This document shows positions 12,448-23,384 of a stretch of 64,000 nt of DNA, piece after piece. The DNA is from Camillea tinctor (lineage: Eukaryota; Ascomycota; Sordariomycetes; Xylariales; Xylariaceae), in contig MU394113.1 in assembly GCA_022578605.1 (NCBI GenBank), forward strand, positions 62,001 through 126,000, written 5' to 3'. Positions within the stretch are counted from its first letter, which is position 1, and each line of letters opens with the position of its first letter. The notes beneath the pieces were generated by a model. That model saw nothing but the letters and a program-made list of their open reading frames with translations. It had not been told where the DNA came from and searched no databases. The position numbers and the translations under genes were made by a program.

Positions 12448-12518
12448 GGTCGGCCTGGGAATCGAACCCAGATTAGCGGAATCAGAATCCGCTGTGATAA
12501 CCATTACACTAGCCAACC
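12448..12518 (-). tRNA. tRNA-Gln, anticodon CTG, intronless
   Basis: Read on the minus strand, a complete cloverleaf forms. The acceptor arms GGTTGGC and GCCGACC pair over 7 bp with one G-T. A D arm follows, then the anticodon stem GCGGA/TCCGC around loop TTCTGAT with anticodon CTG at 34-36. The T arm is CTGGG-TTCGAAT-CCCAG. There is no intron and CCA is not encoded, as expected for a eukaryotic nuclear tRNA. It decodes CAG. An oligo-T terminator lies about 10 nt downstream. Confidence 0.95.
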
Positions 12519-12873
12519 TGTAGATGTTGTCAAATCAGAACCACTGAACTGAGTTGATTGGATACCAACCACAATTTTGAAAGGCATTATATATAAATAC
12601 AGCATAGGCTGCAGGTGTAGATGCCCCATCCCCACCAAGCTCCCGCTAAACCACCACTAGCCACGAACCCGGACCCGTTAAGCCGCTAATTAGCCGGTGA
12701 CGTTGCGTGGGGGTGGAACATGCCAAAGCTAAAAAGCTAAAAAGCTAAAATCACTTTGCGCCCGCGATATTTTATTTTTATTTTATTCTTTTATTTATTT
12801 AGGTATCGAGATACTTAGTAGAGATACTTAGTACCAACCCAGGCCTCCTTCTTGCTGGCCACCCTTCGTCGCA
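12519..12873. other. Spacer between the tRNA and AIM24
   Basis: Contains three near-perfect copies of a GCTAAAAA unit at about 12727-12750, then T-rich sequence. Probably the promoter region of AIM24. No coding signal. Confidence 0.55.
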
Positions 12874-14186
12874 ATGCACGGCGCCTCCTTTCTAGCTAGA
12901 AGGAGTCGGTTGAGCCAATTGGGTTCCAGATCCAATTATAATTATATATGCCGACAATGTAGAGCTATCCAGATCAGCTCGTCTCCCACCACCGAGTCTC
13001 CCCGGCTTGGAGGAGATCCCTTCGGCACCCCCATCGACACCTCGAGAGACGTCGCCGGTATGTTCGATTAGACATATAACTACGATTTAAGACCTAACGA
13101 AACAGACTAGATGCGCGCTTTGAGGTTTTGGGCTCGCCTTACTCTCTCCTCTCCGTGTCCCTGTCGGCATCACAGAGACTCTATACTCGGCGGGGAACAT
13201 TGGTCGCAGTCTCGGGTAAACCACAGAATGTGAGCTCAGCAAGCAAGCCTGTTGTTGATCAAATTACGGCCGTAAACTAACACCCAGCTGTATAGACCCA
13301 ATCTACCCTCTCGCTGCTCTCTCCGTTCACACGAGCCGTCACCGGCGTTCCGTTCCTATACCAGCGCATTACTTCTACCTCACCAATCACCGCTCTAATA
13401 TCCACCAAATCCCCCACCACTACGTTTTCCATACTACATCTCGATGGAACCACAGATTGGATGGTCGGCCAGAGGTCGGCCTTGCTGGCTTGGACCGGGC
13501 ACACGCTCGCAGTCACCCCTCGCATCCGACATCAACTCCCTATCGCCCACTGGGGCTCCTCCGAGCTGACGGGTAGAGGACTGGCGGCCTTGGCAGCACC
13601 GGGGCACATTTACCAGCTAACCCTCACCGATGGGGAAGAACTTGTAGTACACCCGTCGAATGTCGTCGCTTACACTGTAACCAAGAATCCGCCGCTACCC
13701 TTCCGCTTCAGAAGCTCGAGTATCCGGCTCCAGATCCCGTCGCTTACAACATGGTTCGAAACCACCAAGTTTATCCAGAACATGCGCGAGACCGAATTCT
13801 ACAAGTTCACGGCTCGACTGCTTTTCGGCCTGCGCACCACTGCTCGTCGTACAATATGGGGAGACCGATTATTCCTGCAGTTCCGCGGTCCAACCACAAT
13901 CCTCATGTCGAGCAGAGCCTCGCGCATAAGCGACGTGCTCACCAATGCCGAGATCAATGAAATTGCAGATGCCCCTGCTGGTGCAGCATCGGATGCTGTC
14001 AAGCTGGCGACAAAGCCAAAGACGGGCGAGGATAACCCGAAGACGGGCGAGGATAACCCGAAGACTGACGAGAAGACTACCGACCCAGAAGCCGTTCAGC
14101 TGGCGGAAAAGCCAAAGGCAAGCGAGGATGCCCCAACGGCTGCCGAGAAGACTACCGACCCAAAAGTCGTCAAGGTACATGTTTGA
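12874..14186 (+). CDS. AIM24: AIM24-family mitochondrial protein
   Basis: Three exons, 12874-13057, 13111-13229 and 13296-14186, giving 397 aa. Both introns (53 and 66 nt) have CTAAC-type branch sites. The basic, Ser-rich N-terminus ([16 protein letters not shown]) looks like a mitochondrial presequence. The AIM24 domain runs from [18 protein letters not shown] through [16 protein letters not shown] and [21 protein letters not shown] to [21 protein letters not shown]. Family knowledge: Aim24 is an inner-membrane protein linked to MICOS integrity and respiratory complex assembly in yeast. The C-terminal ~55 residues are unusual: hydrophilic repeats of PKTGEDN and EKTTDP type, including two identical 21-bp units in the DNA. 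This tail is probably lineage-specific and disordered. Confidence 0.9.
14019..14060 (+). repeat. Two tandem 21-bp units inside the AIM24 C-terminus
   Basis: Two perfect copies of a unit encoding KTGEDNP, followed by a partial third copy. A longer degenerate ~27-residue repeat (ending EKTTDP) encloses them. The unit length is a multiple of three, so the frame is preserved. Confidence 0.85.
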
Positions 14187-16463
14187 CGTTTTTAGCCAAA
14201 ATAATTTGTACAATAATAATTTGTACCATTAGACATAGCGGAATGCATGTATAGCATCAGTTGATCTGCTAGGGAAAATTAATCTCCCCATATAACCTAC
14301 GAGGGGGGTTGTAGAGGAGACTCCCGTCAGCTCTTATCTACTCATAAGATAAGCACTACTTAACCCCTACGTAATTCCGCATAGGTGGTTGAAGGGGTAC
14401 TAATGCTATAGCTGGTGCCCGTAAATATATTGAACTCGAGAATAATACTCTGCTCTGGGTCTGACGAGGAAATATCACTATCCTTTACAGTGAAGTGGGT
14501 GATTTAGGTGATCTCATCTTTTCGCACACCTGCATGACTGAGCCGACGAAGAACAACGGCAAATGGGCTCGCATTTGTTACTTGCCTACCTAGGTATAAA
14601 AGCAATATATTCCTCCTTTTTTTTTTCCTTCGCCAGTCCCAGCAGCCAGGTACATGTTTCTTACTGCATTGCTCGCGACCAGGTGTATGGTTCCAATTAT
14701 AAGGGCTTAAGTTAGACCGGTTACAACGTAGTTACTGACCAGGACCTCGGGACCTCATAGTATAGATATGGATGTATGGATATATAGTAGTACTTCAAGC
14801 TCCGATAGGTTACCTTGTTATATGCGAAAGCCGGAGACAACTAAACACCGATTATTTCGAATCTCCGAGCGGTAGCATTGGTGTGTACAATACTTTATAT
14901 AGAGCACTATGTAACATGGCAAGTAGATCCGTTGATTTGTGGTGACGCTCGGCCGAAACTTATGCGAGGATCGATCTGTAAAATTGTGATAAGATAATCT
15001 CTGCGGGTGTGACTGGTTGGTTGCTTGTTCACTAATGTAATGTTCTGAGGCTGGCTCGGGGTTTCGCTCTTTCGCGCGGAGACCGGGTCTAGTAAAATAC
15101 ATTTGTTAGGTATTAAGTATTCCAATTACCCAGCGTCGGAGAAATATTCCTTTTTTTCTCTTTTCTCTTTTATTACTAGCTTGAATCTTGGTACTACATA
15201 AGACACCCCGGAAAAAGATCTTCGTTCCCAGCTCCTAGAAGCACTCCATTCAATTAACGAATCAGAGATGCAGAATTGTGTGTTACAAGTCCTCATCTAG
15301 CATCAATGCTACGAGCTACACTACTTATAAGTGGTAGTGTAAAGAAAGAGGCGCACATATCACATACTATATATTTTCATGATAGGTACCTACCTAGGTA
15401 TTTAATAAGCAATTATCTAGTCGGCAGGCAAGTCCACATCTAGCTTTAGATGATGTGTGGAAACCTAGCTCGAATGGATACGATCCATCCTATAGAGTCA
15501 TAGACTCGGCGCAGGTGGTTAGTTAACTCAGAATTTATTAGAAGCACATACAGAGTTCTCTATAGTTTGATTTAATTAACTTTCGTAAACCGAGTAGCTT
15601 TTGCGGAGTTCCTTACCCTTTTTTTTTCGGATGAGGAATGAAGCTTGATTCATAGTGGGCTAGTTGTTTTTGGAGAGAGGAGATAGAAAGAACAAGAGAC
15701 TCAGAAAAAAAGCCGTGTGCATCTATCAGTCTTTTCCATGAATCATCAACAACAGCCATTGGATGTGTAAGTTTCGGTCGATAGATAAGCAACTCTCAAG
15801 ACCCATCTCCTCTACAGGGACATTGATGATCCCCAGACTACGCTGAATAGAAATGCCTGCCGCGTGCTAAATCCGAGTACCCAGAATGTGGAACCCCCTG
15901 AATATTCCTTTTCCTTTTTCCTCTCCCTTAAAGGCACTAAATTTGTCGGTTCTCGTTGTTGTAACATGGGACGCCCCGGGTCCGAGAGCCTCGTCCTGAT
16001 ACACACAATATCTCCGCGTCCCTATGTTTTACTACATACATACAAAATACCCAGACTGATACCCCCGTTGGTATAAAATCAAGGGTCGCTACCGTCACAT
16101 TACACTACATTAAGAGTCAGGGCTGGTCAGGGGAGCTGCGGTTCTCATATGTTCACATTCGACGAACCCTCTTCCAATAATAGATATTGCGTTATCAGAT
16201 ACCCATCTTTTTTCGTTTGCTTTTATTCTACGAAGAAATCTTTTTATTATACCAGAATACCGTCGAGCACATACTGAACTTCGTAGGAACTCATTCGTCC
16301 CCTTAAAACTCTGGGCATCATTCTAAGGACCAAGGCATAAAGATTATACACATACTATTGCTGCTCAACTAGCCAACGCTACTTATCAACCAGTCAAGAG
16401 TCGCAGACAAAAAAAAAAGGAAAAATAACTATCTATACAACCCTAATTTAGGTAGCCGTCAAG
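14187..16463. other. 2.3-kb gene-free spacer
   Basis: Only short ORFs without family signal. CCTAGGTA-type motifs lie at about 14586-14596 and 15383-15400. An A-rich tract lies just before the MFS start. Probably the AIM24 3' flank and the MFS promoter. Confidence 0.6.
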
Positions 16464-18163
16464 ATGCCCGGGTCCGACACGGGATCCGACACGGTGCTGG
16501 AGGATACGCGATACGACGACAACTCGGAAGACCGGGAACCGTACGAATCGCCGTCGTCGCGGCGGCACTCGCTGCAGCGCATCCCCTCGCAGCAGAAATC
16601 CACCAACGGCAACATCTTCCCCGACCCCGAGAATGTGATCGAGGCCGACATGGAGAAGGGCGGCGTCGCGCCGCCCACCGCGCAGGGGGACACGAAACAA
16701 CCCGCCGGTGCTGCTCCCGGAGGAATGAACCCGGCCGACTTCCCCGACGGCGGCCTCGAGGCTTGGCTCGTGGTGTTCGGCGGCTTCTTGGCGCTCTTCT
16801 GCTCCTTCGGCTTGGTCAACTGCGTGGGCGTGTTCGTTGAGTACTATGTCAACGGCCCGCTGTCGGGGTACAATTCCTCGGTCGTGAGCTGGATCACCTC
16901 GCTGCAGGTGTTTGTCGTGACGGGGTCGAACGCGGTGGTAAGTTCCCCCCCTTTTCAAGTTATCACATCCTCCCTCACTGTATCACGAGAAACAGAAACA
17001 CAGAGGGAGAGATAGAAAAAAAAAGTCCCCCAAGCTAACGTAACTCTCGTGCGAAAAAAAGATGGGCCGCCTCTTCGACAACTACGGCCCGCGCTGGCTG
17101 CTCATCGTCGGCACCCTGGTCTACGCCTTCGGGCTGATGATGGTGTCGCTGTCGACGCAGTACTACCAGTTCGTCCTGGCGCAGGGCATCGTCAGCGGGC
17201 TCGGCGCGAGCGCGGTCTTCAACTGCGCGACCAACTCGGTGATGGGGTGGTTCTTCCGGCGGCGCGCCACCGCGCTCGGGCTCGTCGTCTCGGGCTCGTC
17301 CGTCGGCGGCGTCGTCCTGCCCATCCTCATGGTCAAGCTCATCCCCCGGGTCGGCTTCCCCTGGACCATGCGCGTGCTCGGGTTCTTGGTCCTCGCCCTC
17401 TGCGGCGTCAGCTGCGCCACCGTCAAGTCGCGCCTCCCGCCGCGCCCGAAGCCCTTCCGCCTCGCCGACTACGCGCGCCCGCTGCGCGAGGTGCGGTTCG
17501 CGCTCGTCGTCGGAGGCGCGTTCTTCTGCTTCTGGGGCTTGTTCCTGCCCTTTAGCTATCTGAATCTGCAGGCGCAGCAGCAGGGCATCGACGAGGCGCT
17601 CGTGCCGTATCTGTTGCCGATTTTGAATGCGCTGAGGTACGTATACATTTTATAACACCTCAAAAAAAGGAAAAAAAAAAAAAGAAATTACAGAAAGATT
17701 GAGACGGACTACCAAAGCTAACCTACTTAACAGCATCCCCGGCCGCATCCTCCCCGGCATCCTCGGCGACAAGATCGGCCGCTTCAACATGATGATCCTG
17801 ATCTCGGGGCTGACGGGGGTGATCACGCTCGCGCTCTGGGTCCCGGGGCGCTCGACGGCGGCGACCATCGTGTACGGGGCCGTGTTCGGGTTCGCGTCGG
17901 GGGGCTACATCTCGCTGCTGCCGGCGCTGATCGCGCAGATCAGCGACATCCGGGAGATCGGCACGCGCAACGGGGTGGCGCTGTTCGTGGGCGGGCTGGG
18001 CGCGCTCACGGGCTCGCCCATCGGCGGGGCCATCGTGGCGGCTCAGGGGGGCCGCTCGTATCTGGGCCTGCAGCTGTTCTGCGGGCTCACTATGACGGTG
18101 GGGATGCTGTGGTTTGTGGGCAGTAGGACGGCGCAGGTGGGGGTTAAGCTGGTGAAGATTTGA
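16464..18163 (+). CDS. MFS transporter, monocarboxylate transporter-like
   Basis: Three exons, 16464-16937, 17062-17636 and 17734-18163, giving 492 aa. A hydrophilic acidic N-terminus of about 90 residues precedes [25 protein letters not shown], the usual first helix of the fungal MCT group. The segment after intron 1 reads [14 protein letters not shown], the conserved loop 2-3 motif (G-R-L-x-D-x-x-G-P-R). About 12 membrane helices are visible overall, with [16 protein letters not shown] in the second half. Family knowledge: these plasma-membrane or organellar carriers move monocarboxylates or related small molecules; several fungal members lack known substrates. Codon third positions are strongly G/C. 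The polar spacer sequences between exons contain A-runs typical of introns. No biosynthetic partner is adjacent. Confidence 0.92.
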
Positions 18164-19415
18164 TGGGGAGGCAAAGGGGAAGGAAAGTGAATAAGGATTT
18201 TTGAATGGAAATGGGGGATGGTTGAAAAAAAAAGCTATATTTATGAGGGACATTTATAAATCGAGCGACCCATTAGCGATATGGGGGAGGCGGAGATGCA
18301 TGATGAACATCCCGTTTCATGAGACGATATGGCCTCAGGTATGAGGATATATTATTGCGAAGTTTTGGGGGATAAGCTCTTCCCCTTGGACTGGATAGGA
18401 CAGGCTGACTGGGATAGTATATTTCATGCATGTTTACTTACACACATATAGGTACATATAGGCACCCAAGCTCTAGTACTTATTAAGGAAAGAGGCGAGG
18501 GAAGAAAGGGATCAGGCGGAGAGCTCCCACCAACCTAGATATATGGGTGGAATGATGGATGATCAAGGAAAGATACCCCTTTTAGACGGAGGAAACGAGA
18601 GCAACTTCGCTACCTATATATTTAGCACACTACATCAAATAATAATGAGAGAGCACATAAGATATGCGTTTATGCCACTATTCTACTTCAGGTGTTTTTG
18701 ACTATCCGGGTTGCGTCATTCTGGACATGTGAGATACTGGAGAAGGACTAATATATAGAATAAGACATAACCGGTAATTAGGTGATTAGCTATTAGCCTG
18801 CATACATGCTAATCTCGCGCCATAGCGAAGAAAGCTGATATATACAGCGTATCATCTCGATTCTCATATTGGTGTATGAATACCAACAATAGCGATATAT
18901 AGGTAAAGCCCGGCATGGTAAAACGCTGCCTCAGCTGCATTGTAGCCCCATGGGGAAACGCAGGGCAATCTTGGTTCGCTAGAATGGTATCCGGTTTCTG
19001 CGAATCTCCTGCCCCTTTTAGACGTGTCTTCCTGCTTGGGTCGCAGCTCTAGGCGTAGATTCGGCCAAAAAGGCAATACCAAACCAACTACCGACCCGAA
19101 GTTCTCCCAGACTGCAGTCGACCAGGACCATGGAGCTGCTCCACGAGTCTTGGTTCCCGTCAAATAGGCAAGACGGCCGAGAACACGATTCGTGGAATTG
19201 TTAATCATGGGAGGGGGCTAATACCGAGGTCTTCTGTGTGGGTAGGGGAATGGCAGAGACGAGACACTGGATATTTTCGAGTATCACGTGTGTTTCGGTG
19301 GCTATAATTTATTATTATTATAAAACCCACTGGCTTGTATGCAGGATATGAAATGAACGGAACTGGGAGATATTCACGGAGACTCAGTTGTTGACTACAA
19401 GCATATTTCTACACA
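18164..19415. other. Spacer between the MFS gene and the CE5 esterase
   Basis: AT-rich, with no supported gene. A 114-codon minus-strand frame at 18864-19208 has no recognisable domain and was not called. The right end carries the esterase promoter. Confidence 0.55.
19319..19325 (+). promoter_or_regulatory. TATA box upstream of the CE5 esterase
   Basis: TATAAAA about 91 bp before the ATG at 19416. A CACGTG E-box lies about 35 bp further upstream. The distance is usual for a regulated fungal promoter; function is inferred. Confidence 0.5.
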
Positions 19416-20371
19416 ATGACTACAAGGTTTCTCGTTTGTGCGACTGCGCTCTTCCTTCAGGCCGCGTCTGCGAAGCCATTCGGATATGCGCCGCTTACTG
19501 AACGCCAGGACGTTTGCGAATCTGTTCATGTGTTCATCGCACGAGGGTCCACAGAGCCGTATCCGGGGCGACAATCTGCTCTCGTAGATGCAATATGCGA
19601 GGGTATCAGCAGCTGCGGATACGAGGATGTCATCTATCCAGCCACATTCGAGAACTACTGCAGTTCGGCGGGCACGGGTGTTTCCAATGGCACCGCACAG
19701 ATCAAGGCGTATTCTGTGGCCTGCCCGGACTCCAAGCTGGTGTTGACAGGATACTCCCAAGTACGTGAGATGGAGACGAACAAGAATGAGCGGTACGATC
19801 GATACTCGGGCTGACTGACCATTGAACTGCACAATAGGGCGCTCACGTCATGGGAGATATTCTGGGCGGAGGGGGCGGTCCCTTTGCGGACTGTGCCCAG
19901 GAGGAGACCGAAGGGTTCTCGCCAGATGAAGCGCCAGGAAATCAGAGTCAGTCATTTAAGACATTGAAGAGGATATTCGCGACTGATATTAGTGTTTTAG
20001 TCATTGCGACATTCTTCGGCGACGTTCGCCACGTGGGCAATCAGACATATAACACGGGCACAGGCGCGTCAGCGAACGGGGTGAGTTTAACACGATGTAT
20101 CCAAGACTCGGTCTCTATCTAGCCTAGGTTAAGTGAGTAGAAGGAAGAAGAACAATACTGGACTGACAAGAACTGGGCACTCGTCCCATCTTAGATATAT
20201 CCACGGACCGACGAACAGATGGCGTCGTTGAATAAGTTCTCGGGGCAGCTTCGCACCTGGTGTTTCGCGGAGGATCCAGTCTGTGCTCTCGGCTCGGACC
20301 CGGCGATGCACGTCGCCTATTTCGATGAGTTCACTGACGAAGCGGCTGCTTGGGTGAAGAGCCAGCTCTGA
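19416..20371 (+). CDS. Secreted CE5 cutinase / acetylxylan esterase
   Basis: Best model has four exons, 19416-19760, 19838-19946, 20001-20080 and 20195-20371, giving 236 aa. The signal peptide ends near AASA (residue 19). The cutinase fold shows VHVFIARGSTEPYPG and the nucleophile elbow GYSQG with S114, formed across intron 1. FFGDVRHVGNQTYNTGT follows, then D205 in DPVC and H217 in PAMHVAYF complete the triad. Cysteines are conserved. The second intron is 54 nt with no stop, so the frame is open either way; splicing restores APGNQII before ATFFGD, which fits the family better. Role: extracellular hydrolysis of cutin esters or xylan acetyl groups; GYSQG alone does not decide which. The gene stands alone. 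Confidence 0.9.
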
Positions 20372-21137
20372 GCTCCTCTTCTGGGGCATGTCAAGTTATA
20401 GCGAGTGCAGTGTATACACATGCATACATTATACATGATATCAGTTTTGATCCGTTTAATAGACCAGGAAATATGTGCGATGAATAGGTCTTCTAGGTTA
20501 GAAATGTAACCTTGTGCGAGGAATGCAGATGCGGTGAGAAGGGTATGAACACGATAATTTCGAATAATTAATTAATTAACAAGGAGGAAGAGAGGGATGA
20601 GAAGATGTCGGTAAGAAACCCCAGCTAGGTACCTAGAGATATGTGATGTGTTAAAAGCTAGGGTCACCTACTCTAGCCTAGCCGCCTGTGTAGCTTGCCT
20701 AGCTGCCTAGCTGTGCTGTTCCCGCGTACTTAGCGCGCAATAAGGTTAAGATTTTATCAACGCTTACAGTAGGGAGGGCTGCAGCTAGGACCGGGCTACT
20801 ATCTAATCTTCAGGGATCCTTGCTCGCGTTGCCCCTTAACAACCAGGGATCCACTCTTAAAATTTAAACACCGCTACCCCGATCTGCCCTTTGGTGCTGC
20901 TTTTATCTAAGATACTTTGAATGTTAGTTACGCTTCTTTTTTTAAACAACAAGAACAAACCAAGGAGCCTAGGGAAAAAGAAAAAAAAAGAAAAAAAAAA
21001 GAGAAAAAAATCAACACACACACTAAAATATCTATTCTGTCCTATATTTTAAAAAAAATAACCTTGCTGGACAAGAAGAGAAAAGGTCAATTGAAGTGAA
21101 TGAGCAGTTGTTATTGTTGTTGTTGTCGTCTCTTGTC
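20372..21137. other. Spacer and kinesin 5' region
   Basis: No coding signal. A TAGGTACCTAG motif lies at about 20625-20636. A dense A-rich tract at about 20970-21060 lies in the probable kinesin leader. Confidence 0.55.
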
Positions 21138-23384
21138 ATGTCGGTTCGAGTAGTTGCACGCATACGTCCACTCCTGGAAAAGGAGCTGAACAAGGACATT
21201 ATCGTGCACTCGGCCAGCAACAACGATGGCAAGTCGAGTAACGTCGTCAAGATCCCGAACCCGAAGAACGAATCTGAAGAGTTTTCCTTTACCTTCAACA
21301 GCGTCTACGACCAACCCACCACCCAGGAACAGCTGTTTTCTGCCGAGGGTACGCGTCTCGTCCCTCTCTTCTGATTCTGTTCTCCCTGCTGCTTTCTACA
21401 GCACACCTCTAAAGCACGCCGGACCAAAGCTAACCTGACCTTAACTCTTGTTCCGACCACTGCAGTGAACCCTCACCTCAAATCCCTCTTCAATGGCGTC
21501 GACGTAACCATATTCGCCTACGGCGTGACCGGAACCGGCAAGACCCATACTATGCGTGGTGGGCTGAAGTTGGCAGAGCGTGGTGTCATCCCTAGGCTCC
21601 TGAGCGCTGTCTTCCGAAGGGCCAAGCGTATTGCCAAAGACACCGAAGGCGATACTACCGTGTCCGTTGCTCTTTCATACTACGAGATCTACAACGACAA
21701 GGTCTTCGACCTCCTCGAGCCTCCCGAGAAGCGAACACCCTCGGGATTGCCCCTGCGAGCGGAGGCCAATGGCAAGACGGTCGTTGCTGGTCTGTCCGAA
21801 CGGCCTTGTGAGGACCTCAAGGACTTCGAGAGACTGTACATCGAGGCAAATAACAATCGCGTCACGGCAGCGACCAAACTCAATGCCCACAGCAGTAGAA
21901 GCCATGCGATATTGCGGGTGAAGCTCACGCAGACCACTGGAGACATGGTCCGCGAGAGCACGGCTTCTGCTATTGATCTGGCTGGATCGGAGGACAACCG
22001 GCGGACCGATAATGGCAAGGAGAGACTGGTCGAGTCTGCTGCCATTAACAAGAGTCTGTTCGTGTTGAGCCAGTGCATTGATGCCATCTCCAGGGGTGAA
22101 AAGCGAATCCCCTTTAGAGAATCTAAAATGACACGCATCCTATCCCTTGGTCAGAACAATGGCATTACCATCATGATCCTCAACCTTGCTCCCATCCGTA
22201 GCTACCACCTAGACACCCTAAGCAGCTTGAACGTGAGTTCACGGGCTAAGAGAATCGAGGTTCGAGAAATCGAGAACGAGGTTGTCTTCAAGCAGGCTCC
22301 TCGGACAAATTCTGGCACCAGCACTGGTGGCATGGCGCGTCAGCCCCTACGACCCTTGGCTAACGCGCATAATATCCACTCGGGGGCTGCCGCTGCCGCC
22401 GCCGCTAAGCCGGCAGACCGTCCCGTGAAGCTGTTCAATGTCTACACGGATAAGTCCAAGCCCGCTCCTACCACCCGCCCAGCCAACATTTCGGCCAAGC
22501 GAACATCTCCCATTCACAAACGCCATATTGACCTGGACGCCAACATCCGTCCATCCAAGATAACCCGCCCCGAACTTCCTCGTCCATCCCTTGTCCCTCG
22601 ATCGGCCAAACCATCTCAACCTCCATCTCAAGCTCCGTCCCAGCCGTCGATCTCCGCCGACCAAATCGAGGCTATGGTCGAGAAAAAGGTGAGCGAGATC
22701 CTCGCATCTCGCAAGCAGTCGACCCCGGCACCGCCCCCCGAAATCAGCGAGGAGGTGCAGAAACGCCTCGAAGCGCTCGAACGTCGCATCGAAGATGGGC
22801 GCCACGACGACCCGCGCTCGGAGGGCTACCGCTTTCTGCTCATGGCACGGCAGCACAAGGAGCGCGGCGAGTACGCCAGCTCCATGAAGATGTACGAGAT
22901 GGCATTGCCCCACTTCCCCGGGCAGGAGGCCCGCCTCCTCGGTAAAATGGAGAAGCTTCGGCTTCGCATTGCGGCGAAACGCGAGGGCCGCGACCTCCCG
23001 CCCAGCCCGCTGAAAGGCACCAAGTCCCGGACCGAGGACGAAGACGACGAGTACTACAACGGCGCAGACGCGGATGACGACGAGGACGTCTTCGCGAGCA
23101 AGAAGAGCAAGGGCAAGGGCACCAAGAGCCGGGCGAAGGCGAAGATCGCCGAGGACGGACCCGTGTCGCGCAACCTGCTGGATATCATCAACTCGCGCGA
23201 TATCGCGCGCATCATGAGTCTGCAAGGGTTCGGGCCCAAGAAGGCCCGCGATCTCGTGGGCTACCTCGACACGGATGACGCGCTCATCGAGTCGCTGGAT
23301 CAGCTGCGTGGTGTGCCGGGGATAAGCGGCCGCACCATCGATAGGGCGTACGAGGGACTGGTGGCGGCTGGGGCTGGGGCTTGA
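21138..23384 (+). CDS. Kinesin motor protein with helix-hairpin-helix tail (kinesin-10/Kid-like)
   Basis: Two exons, 21138-21348 and 21466-23384, giving 709 aa. The start MSVRVVARIRPL is the usual motor N-terminus; an in-frame ATG at 21096 would add 14 Leu-rich residues and is less likely. The motor shows the P-loop GVTGTGKT (90-97), switch I NAHSSRSHAIL, switch II DLAGSEDNRR and RIPFRESKMTRIL. After a Pro/Ala-rich linker come a predicted coiled coil, an acidic patch with a KSKGKGTKSRAKAK basic stretch, and two helix-hairpin-helix units in the last 70 residues (LQGFGPKKARDLVGYL and LRGVPGISGRTIDRAY). Family knowledge: an N-terminal motor plus HhH tail is the layout of KIF22/Kid, a chromokinesin that binds DNA and pushes chromosome arms. 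The subfamily is inferred from this layout. Confidence 0.92.

Noticed and set aside
18864..19208. 114-codon minus-strand frame divergent from the CE5 gene
   Set aside because: No domain, signal peptide or coding pattern that I could support; chance or decayed sequence is equally likely.
22347..23225. 292-codon antisense ORF within the kinesin gene
   Set aside because: Shadow of the GC-biased kinesin coding frame with no domain.
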